A DNA stretch of 64,000 nt, from assembly GCA_028386065.3 (NCBI GenBank), contig JAKUCV010002887.1, positions 1 through 64,000 of the forward strand, written 5' to 3'. Shown here one piece after another: positions 54,896 through 64,000 of the stretch (positions are counted from its first letter, which is position 1; the number at the start of each line of letters is the position of its first letter). The position numbers and the translations under genes were made by a program. Below the pieces are notes generated by a model. That model was not told the origin of the DNA and searched no databases. It worked only from the letters and a program-made list of their open reading frames with translations. The stretch is from Turnera subulata. Its lineage: Eukaryota > Streptophyta > Magnoliopsida > Malpighiales > Passifloraceae.

Positions 54896-55888
54896 TGTAA
54901 CAGCCCGGGTAAAAATTTTGTATTTTTACCGGACTGTAAAAGTCTATTTACCGTGATTTACTGTTGAATTAATCTTGGGTAATTAATTCAAGGTAAATCG
55001 GGAGTCGTTTTTCGAAACCGAGTGTTTTCCCGCGCTCGTGATTTTCCCGTGTTGATTTTCTGTGTCTTTTTCGGATTAAGAGTAATGGAATAATTAATGA
55101 ATTGTGACAAGGATGTCGATCCTTGGTATTTTGGATGGGATGTCTATCCCGGTATTTTGGTTAAGGATGTCGATCCCTGAGTTTGGTTTTTAATGACGGT
55201 AATATAATTGTCACGTGGTAAGTAGAGGTACGACCGGATGGTTAGAGACTGTTTTGTGGTGGCCATGATCTGGGTTCGTGTGATAAGCATGTCTATGCTT
55301 GGGATGTTTATCCCGGTTTGTTATTTTTGGGATGTCTATCCCTTGGTTCTTTTTGATCTGGCACCAGGAACAGGTTGATAACCTGGTACGACCCTAGCTT
55401 ATCCGTGACGGGGCCCGGTAAAGATAAAATTGGTAATTGATTTTTATTTGAGTCTTTTGTTTGGGCTGTTTAGCCTGTGTTTTTGGCCATGAGTAATTTT
55501 TAGTGTCCATATTGATCGTCTTTCCATTGTCGTGAGCACTTCGGACTCACCCCTCACCTGCGGGCTTTCATCCCGTAGGATGAGTTGTTTCATGTACAGG
55601 CTTGGTGCATACCGGACAGGCTGCAGCGTTATCCCTTGGACAGGCTTGGATCCATAGTTTGCATGTGTCGCATACAGTGTTAGTGTGTTATTTAAGTCTT
55701 CCGCTGTGCAATATTTTCGCTACTATTGGGCCATTGGGCCGGGATTTATTATTTATGTTGTTTTATTATTTTGGGCCGTTGGGCCGAGTTATGGTTGTTT
55801 ACACTGTATGCTTGGCCTTGTTGGGCTGGGTTGTCACAGTTCCGGCTCGTGTTTACTGTGTACGGTAAATACGGGTCGGGGCGTCTCA
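54896..55888 (+). repeat. 5' LTR with multiple short hairpins
   Basis: TGTAACAG...GCGTCTCA. A 9-bp perfect stem (GGTAAAAAT/ATTTTTACC, 54908-54930) lies near its start. Between 55108 and 55342 there are six small hairpins with GTCT/GTCG/GTTT loops, for example CAAGGAT-GTCG-ATCCTTG (55108-55125), GGGAT-GTCT-ATCCC (55137-55150 and 55329-55342) and AAGCAT-GTCT-ATGCTT (55285-55300). Confidence 0.9.
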
Positions 55889-55891
55889 TTT

Positions 55892-55903
55892 TGGTAGCGG
55901 AGC
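55892..55903 (+). promoter_or_regulatory. Primer-binding site of the LARD-like element
   Basis: TGGTAGCGGAGC three bases after the 5' LTR, same 12-mer as in both Copia elements. Confidence 0.8.
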
Positions 55904-56220
55904 GGGCGTTAGGTCTTGTTGGGCAGTCTATGTGTGTTGTTGTCTTGTTTGCATAGTTCGCTCCAGTTGTTTGTTATTTTATATCATTTTAGTTAGTGCA
56001 TTATGGATCCAGTCAAGGGACGCCAGCTGTCGCGGAACATACACATATGAGGTAAAGATGCCATAAATAAGCGAAAATACAAGTATTATTAATATTGCTA
56101 ATATTTTGATAGAAAGGGAAATATTAATATATTGATTGCGAATAGAAATATTACATTGATAATTTATAAAAAGGGGAAATAATACATGGATTTTTGATAT
56201 TTTATAAAAAGAAAATACAA

Positions 56221-56904
56221 TTAACGGTTCGCAACGACGTTGACGCGGAAACTGTTTGCGTCACTGTTGACGTTGACCGTGACTCTGTCGCTCCAAGAAA
56301 GCCACATGCCGCCTCTGTCGCGCTGGCCAGGAATCTCGAGCCGGTTAGCTTGAGGGAACCGGAGTGGAATCAGACCATGATCGTCCCGTGGTTGCCACTG
56401 TGTCTCCGTCAGAAGAACCATGTTGGGCGTGTACTGGTTCTTCAGGTCCCTCAAAGTGCGTGAGAACTCCTGTGCACGCCTTGCCACTCCTCTGCAGTTC
56501 CACACCAGCAGACGTACCTTTGGCCAGGTTGGAGGTAACCGAGTCATTCTGGGTATGCTTTGAGCTGTCATTGCGAGCTGGTAGTAAGCGCCTTGCTCCA
56601 CAGTCTGGCAAGTGGACTCCAGGTTGAACTCCTGCAGCCCATCCGAGATGAAGAACATCACGGAATTTGCTGAGCCGTAGTAGGAAGCCCTCAATGTCCC
56701 ATGGTCCTCTAGGTAGAATACCTCTTCCATTGGAGTGACGAAGAACCGCGACGAGTAGAGCTCGTCGACGAAGACCAGTCGTGGCATTCTGCCGAGCTCG
56801 TTAGGTAGTTCCTCAGCACGTTCGTTGACCATGCTGTACGCCAGACGGTTTCTTCTGCCAAGGTTGGCACCTTCGACGAAGAAGACTGAGGATGGAGCAG
56901 GCAT
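56221..56904 (-). CDS. Antisense ORF of the LARD-like element, partial endonuclease-like (227 aa)
   Basis: Uninterrupted ORF on the strand opposite the LTRs. Residues 1-130 are not recognised. From about residue 131 the sequence looks like the start of an EEP/APE-type endonuclease of plant LINEs: LLVWNCRGVARRAQEF, MVLLTETQ and GGMWLSWSDR, with the Asn and Glu expected in the active site. It then stops about 95 residues into that domain, so the catalytic Asp/His end is missing. A TATA box (GTATAAAAG, 57031-57038) lies about 130 bp upstream on the same strand. It may be a captured gene fragment or an element-specific antisense gene. Expression is unproven. Confidence 0.6.
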   Translation of the reverse strand: MPAPSSVFFVEGANLGRRNRLAYSMVNERAEELPNELGRMPRLVFVDELYSSRFFVTPMEEVFYLEDHGTLRASYYGSANSVMFFISDGLQEFNLESTCQTVEQGAYYQLAMTAQSIPRMTRLPPTWPKVRLLVWNCRGVARRAQEFSRTLRDLKNQYTPNMVLLTETQWQPRDDHGLIPLRFPQANRLEIPGQRDRGGMWLSWSDRVTVNVNSDANSFRVNVVANR

Positions 56905-57030
56905 TGTGTTGGGACGTATTGGTCTTTGGTTTTTCAGAGTTTTGTGGTTTTTGGTAGCCTGAATGTTTTGTTTGCTTGAGCGTTTTGTTTGCTTTTGATG
57001 CTTTTAGTGATTTACACATCATCGCTCCTT

Positions 57031-57038
57031 CTTTTATA
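57031..57038 (-). promoter_or_regulatory. TATA box for the antisense ORF
   Basis: TATAAAAG on the minus strand, placing a start near 57000 and a leader of about 100 nt before the ATG at 56904. Confidence 0.5.
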
Positions 57039-57728
57039 CTCTTATGGGGAGCGTGATTACCGTTTTTGATTTTCAATATCTGCTTTTTGAATTTTACCGT
57101 TGCTTGCATTTATTGCTTTACGCGTTTTTCGGACCAATGCCAGAGTTTTTCAGCCTTTTCTATCCCTTGATTTTATTTCGCTCTGGCTACCTTGTCTTTT
57201 GTTTTCATGGTCTTACTATATTTTTCCTGCATCTTTAATCACAAGCATCCGTGACCGTTGAGGCTAGACGGATGGGACCGTATCTCGAGTAGAGCGCATG
57301 TGCGACAAGCTCACAACTGTTCAGATATCTCGGAGAGATACGAGCCTTGTCAGACGTTTTTGGCTTATGCGGAACTTTGAGAACAAGTGGGTAACGTGTC
57401 TTTCGAGAGACACAGGACGTTCCCGTGATCATCGCTGCGCGTTACGTTTCTCGGGATCGAGGATATTTTCGTCCGATACGAGCACCGAGCATGAAACATA
57501 TTTTATTTTAATTCCTTTTTATTTTGATTTTGTTAAACGAGTTTTATTTTTGATTCCTTTATGATTGATTTTATATTTTATTGTTAAATTTTATTTTTCT
57601 TTTTCTTTGAGATATTTTATTTTCCTGCTTAACGAGAGATTTTATAACACAAGAGATTTTTGATTTAAAAGGAAATTTATTTTATTAAAATCATAACAGT
57701 TTTACAACAGGAGAAGAAGTACTCTCTA

Positions 57729-57820
57729 TGGAGTTACTTGCTTCTCTAAGTCTTTTACAAGCTTCCTTAAGTTTTCTACGTTGGACGAGAGTGCCATACA
57801 CGCCACTTCGATCTGCATCA
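57729..57820 (-). other. End of a second antisense ORF entering the N run
   Basis: Read from the gap, one frame gives a short helical, charged peptide (SSNVENLRKLVKDLEKQVTP) ending in TAG at 57726-57728, with AATAAA about 40 nt downstream on the minus strand. A second frame is also open (QRRKLKEACKRLREASNS). Most of the ORF would be in the unsequenced stretch, so neither is a firm call. Confidence 0.3.
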
Positions 57821-58753
57821 NNNNNNNNNNNNNNNNNNNNNNNNNNNNNNNNNNNNNNNNNNNNNNNNNNNNNNNNNNNNNNNNNNNNNNNNNNNNNNNN
57901 NNNNNNNNNNNNNNNNNNNNNNNNNNNNNNNNNNNNNNNNNNNNNNNNNNNNNNNNNNNNNNNNNNNNNNNNNNNNNNNNNNNNNNNNNNNNNNNNNNNN
58001 NNNNNNNNNNNNNNNNNNNNNNNNNNNNNNNNNNNNNNNNNNNNNNNNNNNNNNNNNNNNNNNNNNNNNNNNNNNNNNNNNNNNNNNNNNNNNNNNNNNN
58101 NNNNNNNNNNNNNNNNNNNNNNNNNNNNNNNNNNNNNNNNNNNNNNNNNNNNNNNNNNNNNNNNNNNNNNNNNNNNNNNNNNNNNNNNNNNNNNNNNNNN
58201 NNNNNNNNNNNNNNNNNNNNNNNNNNNNNNNNNNNNNNNNNNNNNNNNNNNNNNNNNNNNNNNNNNNNNNNNNNNNNNNNNNNNNNNNNNNNNNNNNNNN
58301 NNNNNNNNNNNNNNNNNNNNNNNNNNNNNNNNNNNNNNNNNNNNNNNNNNNNNNNNNNNNNNNNNNNNNNNNNNNNNNNNNNNNNNNNNNNNNNNNNNNN
58401 NNNNNNNNNNNNNNNNNNNNNNNNNNNNNNNNNNNNNNNNNNNNNNNNNNNNNNNNNNNNNNNNNNNNNNNNNNNNNNNNNNNNNNNNNNNNNNNNNNNN
58501 NNNNNNNNNNNNNNNNNNNNNNNNNNNNNNNNNNNNNNNNNNNNNNNNNNNNNNNNNNNNNNNNNNNNNNNNNNNNNNNNNNNNNNNNNNNNNNNNNNNN
58601 NNNNNNNNNNNNNNNNNNNNNNNNNNNNNNNNNNNNNNNNNNNNNNNNNNNNNNNNNNNNNNNNNNNNNNNNNNNNNNNNNNNNNNNNNNNNNNNNNNNN
58701 NNNNNNNNNNNNNNNNNNNNNNNNNNNNNNNNNNNNNNNNNNNNNNNNNNNNN
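57821..58753. other. Assembly gap (933 N)
   Basis: By alignment of the LTRs it should contain the last part of the internal region, the purine tract and the first 306 bp of the 3' LTR, if the gap length is real. Confidence 1.
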
Positions 58754-59440
58754 ATATAATTGTCACGTGGTAAGTAGAGGTACGACCGGATGGTTAGAGA
58801 CTGTTTTGTGGTGGCCATGATCTGGGTTCGTGTGATAAGCATGTCTATGCTTGGGATGTTTATCCCGGTTTGTTATTTTTGGGATGTCTATCCCTTGGTT
58901 CTTTTTGATCTGGCACCAGGAACAGGTTGATAACCTGGTACGACCCTAGCTTATCCGTGACGGGGCCCGGTAAAGATAAAATTGGTAATTGATTTTTATT
59001 TGAGTCTTTTGTTTGGGCTGTTTAGCCTGTGTTTTTGGCCTTGAGTAATTTTTAGTGTCCATATTGATCGTCTTTCTATTGTCGTGAGCACTTCGGACTC
59101 ACCCCTCACCTGCGGGCTTTCATCCCGTAGGATGAGTTGTTTCATGTACAGGCTTGGTGCATACCGGACAGGCTGCAGCGTTATCCCTTGGACAGGCTTG
59201 GATCCATAGTTTGCATGTGTCGCATACAGTGTTAGTGTGTTATTTAAGTCTTCCGTTGTGCAATATTTTCGCTACTATTGGGCCATTGGGCCGGGATTTA
59301 TTATTTATGTTGTTTTATTATTTTGGGCCGTTGGGCCGAGTTATGGTTGTTTACACTGTATGCTTGGCCTTGTTGGGCTGGGTTGTCACAGTTCCGGCTC
59401 GTGTTTACTGTGTACGGTAAATACGGGTCGGGGCGTTTCA
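58754..59440 (+). repeat. 3' LTR (visible part) of the LARD-like element
   Basis: Equal in length to 55202-55888 and nearly identical; ends GCGTTTCA before the GATGA duplication. Confidence 0.92.
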
Positions 59441-59445
59441 GATGA

Positions 59446-60399
59446 TGCCACAATTCTGATACCACATTATACCAATGCAGTTAGGTTCTCATATTTGCTA
59501 TATATGCTATCCCTCCATTCTAGTTTTCACTACTGTGCGAAAGGGTTAAATTATATTGCCATAAAACTTAACCATTGAGGGTTTAACTGTTTAATTGTGA
59601 TTAAAAAGAGTATCTAAGTGGTCAGGATTACCATGGAATCACACAAGTTTATCAGGAAACAAATAGAAACAAATCAACCATTAGTATAATCCCAGAACTG
59701 AAACTTACCTGGGTTTGCCGAGGAGCAGTCTCTGCCTCACTTCCAAAGATAGGAGATCACAACAATTAAGGCTCTGGAGCTATGTATAATGATCGAGAAT
59801 TGCTGTGGAGATCAAATACTTCTCTGGCAATTTTTTTTAAAACAAATTCAAATTTTGTTTGGTTTGCAAAGAGAGACTATGGAGACACTATAAGCTCTAA
59901 TTCGAGTTTCTTTTCTAGTAATTCTATCTCAAAACTAAAATTATATATATAGACTTTTTATTTCCTTTTTAGGTGGCTTATCATGTGCCCTCACACACAA
60001 GATTGAAAAATCCTAGTTATTATACCCAAAATGAAAATATCCTAAGAGATCGAATTCATTTGGAATTGATACCAACTAGCTCTTAAGTTTGGAATTAATA
60101 ATGATATAATGATAGGTCATTTATATGAATATCACTATCATTTTTTTTTTTTTAAGAACTTTTTCATGTAAGAATTGCTTGATATAATCCGTAGTGAATG
60201 GAATAAATAATTAATTGATATCCCTCAATAATTTTTTTGATAAAAGTTTCCTACTAGTTTCTTCATGATTTCGTTTGATATCTCTCCTATACTATGATTT
60301 CGTTTCGATAAAATCTTCTCCAGTTATGAATGGTGCTCAAAACAATTAGTATAGAAGGGCTCACGCTCTATTAAGCAATATACATTTGTTATTTTTCTG
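59446..60399. other. Intergenic region with a possible initiator-Met PBS relic
   Basis: The complement of 59451-59464 is TGGTATCAGAATTG, a typical tRNA-iMet primer-binding site, which suggests a minus-strand LTR-element remnant to its right. No LTR partner or coding was found. The rest is AT-rich without recognised genes. Confidence 0.35.
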
Positions 60400-60840
60400 T
60401 AATTAGGACCATTTGCATCATAAAATCTTCAATCCTCCCGTCGTTGACTAAACCATCAACCAGAGGCCGGACTATTGGCTGATGCCCAAAGATTCGCTCT
60501 CCTATAAATAATTGCCTCTTTACACAACTGAAGAGCCAACTGAAGATCACACTTTGGAACTAAGAAATGGAATTCAATTAATGTCACAAAGGTCACCTGA
60601 CGAGGCTTAAAATTTTCCCTCAGCTTCGTGTGTGTGCCATTCTTTTTGCTCCCTCTAAATTTCCATCTTTACAGAACCAACCAAGCAACTGGTTATAGCT
60701 TACAACATTCGGTTTTATTCCCTTGCTCTCCATTTCATGCAATAACTCAATGGCCTCTACTACTCTATTTTCTGACAACAATCCCTGCAACCTGGCATTA
60801 TAACTCCTAGCATCAGGAACATGCCTACTATTTTTGTTAT
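60400..60840 (-). pseudogene. PPR protein gene fragment
   Basis: Pentatricopeptide repeats are readable on the minus strand: PDARSYNARLQGLLSENRVV, then ELLHEMESKGIKPNVVSYNQ and LLGWFCKDGNLEGAK (complete 35-residue PPR units ending near 60640). After frameshifts and stops come QVTFVTLI and LQLALQLCKEAI, and then VNDGRIEDF-like sequence near 60420. PPR proteins normally bind organellar RNA. No start, targeting peptide or full array remains. Confidence 0.7.
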
Positions 60841-61064
60841 TTAACCTCTTTATGCTTTTATTGCAGTTTCCAGTTGCATCTTAATTTTACCTGTCAACTC
60901 CCTCTTTGGAAGAAAAAAATTTGTTCCCAAAAAATTATCCTTTCACAATCTTCAATGATCATCAATTGAATTTTTTATATACTTATCATTTAGTTTACCT
61001 GATAATTATTTTAATTTGCTTACATTAATTAAAAGTGAAATAAGGATAATCATTTTAATTTGCT

Positions 61065-61879
61065 TACAACAGTTTGTCAGGTAATATTGTTTACCTAGCT
61101 GCTAGGCTTAAATTACAATATTTTGGCTTTCATCATTATATATCACTCTATCTGTGCATGGAAATCTAACAATGTTTTTCAATTGACGGAAACAATACCT
61201 TCCCATGTAGTCAATGTCCCAAACTTGCAAGAATTGTTTTTACAATCTAATAATCTAACAGGCAACATTCTCCGCAAGTGTGTTCAACATCTCAACTTTA
61301 GTCCGGATTTCTTTAGACGGGAATAGACTCTGAGTTTGAGAGATCTCCAAGTCCTTTCTTTGCAAAAGAATTTCTTGAGCAATGACCCTTCCAATCCTGA
61401 ACTTAATCTTTTCACCTCCTTAGCAAATTATAGAGCCTTGAAAATGCTGTACCTGGACAACAATTTATTCAGTGGCATCCTTCCACAATCCGTAGGAAAT
61501 CTCACCTAACCTATTTGAATTTGTTATGCGAAATAACAAGTTGGTGGGAATTGGCAACCTGAGTGGCTTAATACGCTTGTCCTTGAGGGGAAACAATTTG
61601 AGTGGAGCTATTCCAACAACTGTGGCCAAGATGGGAAATCTTCAACTTATGGAAAATTCTTCAAACAAGATCAATGGCTCGATTCCCGTTGATCTACACT
61701 TTACGCAAGAAGCTTGAGCGAACTAAATTTGCAAGAAAATTATTGGCTGAAGCCTTAGCAAACTGTATTGGACTTGTTACCTCATTAAAAAAGAATCATT
61801 GTTCTTGATTCCAATTCCTTTAGTTCATTCATCCCATTCTCATTGTGGGGTCTTAAAGATTTTATTATTTTGTCCTTGA

Positions 61880-61880
<1 letters not shown>
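61065..61880 (+). pseudogene. LRR receptor fragment F
   Basis: A third relative of D and E, reduced to the end of the 72-nt LRR exon (AACAGTTTGTCAGGTAAT, 61066), an intron and part of the large LRR exon. Readable stretches: ETIPSHVVNVPNLQELFLQS, NNLTG, SLRGNNLSGAIPTTVAKMGN, and a frameshifted SLWGLKDF at the right end. Several frameshifts and deletions. No membrane segment or kinase. It ends abruptly against the OPR fragment near 61880. Confidence 0.85.
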
Positions 61881-63337
<1,457 letters not shown>

Positions 63338-64000
63338 TTTGTAAGGGGGTGATGAGAGGAACAATGGCCTTTTAAGTAGCAGGCATTGCCTTGTCTTTGA
63401 ATGTTATTTTCTTTTTTCTCTGGTTTTCAAGATTCTGTCTTGTGGGTAAAACTAAGATAGGAAAAAAATCAAATAGTTATTTAATAACCAAACAAAAATT
63501 AAAATTAAATGTGGCTCCTTCACTATAATAATCAAAATCTTAGTAATTAGTTCATTAACTAAGGGTAATGTTGCATTACTTTTTTTAAAGTTAAAAGTTA
63601 ATATTTAAATCCTAATAATTCTCAAAAAAATATTTAAATCCTATTATAAAAAAGAGTTATATTTAAATTCCATGCTAATATCACGCAAAGACAACAAGAT
63701 ATTATTATGATTTTAAAAATTTTCACTAAAATACAAATAGCTAGTTTAATTCATCTTAACTTTTTGTCCCTAATTTCTTCGCAAAACTAATTCAATTAAT
63801 TTTGTAAGGACTGTATTGGTTAGATTATTCATTAGAGAAGAATATTTTTTATCATCTGAAATAATAAAATTATTTGATTTTGCATATTTATTATCCGAAT
63901 AAATGTCTACATGAAATGATTAGATTGTCCGAATTAACGAGAGTTTTTAAAACTTGGGATAACAATTCTATTTAATTTTTTTTTTTTTGAGAAGTGGACG
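63338..64000. other. AT-rich upstream flank of the OPR fragment
   Basis: No gene recognised; AT-rich with a T run at about 63979-63989 that could mark another minus-strand retro-insertion continuing outside the window. Confidence 0.5.

Larger units (their letters stand above)
54896..59440 (+). mobile_element. Young non-autonomous LTR element (LARD-like) with antisense ORF
   Basis: 5' LTR 54896-55888 (993 bp), 3' LTR ending at 59440, perfect 5-bp target duplication GATGA (54891-54895, 59441-59445), PBS at 55892-55903. The visible part of the 3' LTR (58754-59440) is collinear with 55202-55888 without indels and differs at only about four positions, so the insertion is recent. The internal region (about 2.5 kb, part in an N run) has no gag, protease, integrase or RT that I can see. 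A tiny sense ORF at 56003 (MDPVKGRQLSRN) may be a gag stub. It lies in the 3' flank of pseudogene E. Superfamily is not certain. Confidence 0.9.

Noticed and set aside
55602..55868. 88-codon ORF repeated at 59154-59420
   Set aside because: Lies within the two LTRs; duplicated because the LTRs are duplicated, no protein motif.
57691..58842. Long ORFs of more than 300 codons
   Set aside because: Produced by translating the N run.
54896..59440. Two separate solo LTRs or a tandem duplication
   Set aside because: The 5' LTR is followed by a PBS and the outer ends carry matching GATGA, so it is one element with a gap.

Overview
The window is nuclear DNA of a flowering plant, almost certainly a eudicot. 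The evidence is intron-containing genes with plant splice sites, an ALIS-type flippase subunit, RNase H-like/RBR ubiquitin ligases, subfamily XII LRR receptor kinases, an OPR gene, a PPR relic, a U6 relic with a perfect plant snRNA upstream element, and a dense load of plant retrotransposons and a Mutator-like element. The species cannot be named from this sequence. There are no prokaryotic features. Two assembly defects are visible: a single N at 32153 and an N run at 57821-58753.

Layout, left to right. 1-205 is the 3' end of a truncated LINE. Two small related membrane-protein ORFs face each other at 587-811 (+) and 2736-2942 (-). An intact eight-exon ALIS/CDC50 gene lies on the minus strand (4717-7616). 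A U6 snRNA pseudogene (8709-8813) is followed by T-rich degenerate tandem repeats. From 9484 to about 31.7 kb runs a same-strand cluster of four RBR ubiquitin-ligase copies: A (9484-11861) and B (13020-14920) look intact; X (15289-22565) is dead and split by a LINE that itself holds a decayed Copia element; C (23426-24765) has lost its catalytic RING2. The intron after C holds a palindromic MITE and a full-length LINE (25554-31520) with a perfect 15-bp target duplication.

A second Copia element (31729-37810) keeps an uninterrupted gag-pol frame and nearly identical LTRs. Next is an apparently intact LRR receptor kinase D (38153-42075) and its pseudogenised neighbour E (43372-54835). E carries an internal tandem duplication, a 7.2-kb Mutator-like element (46516-53723) in its juxtamembrane coding region, a 250-bp MITE, and a deleted kinase core. 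A young non-autonomous LTR element (54896-59440) lacks gag-pol but carries an intact 227-residue antisense ORF with its own TATA box. The right end holds relics of a PPR gene, a third LRR receptor, and the 5' half of an OPR gene.

Functionally, likely active host genes are ALIS, RBR A and B, LRR-RLK D and possibly the two small membrane proteins. The rest records gene-family expansion (RBR, LRR-RLK) followed by decay through nested transposon insertion. The most unusual items are the small-protein pair, the antisense ORF in the LARD-like element with hairpin-rich LTRs, the MULE whose second gene is a GRF zinc-finger/coiled-coil protein, the ATGA-coupled LINE ORFs, and two retro-insertions consisting of little but poly(A). 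All homology statements come from reading motifs by eye; no database search was run.
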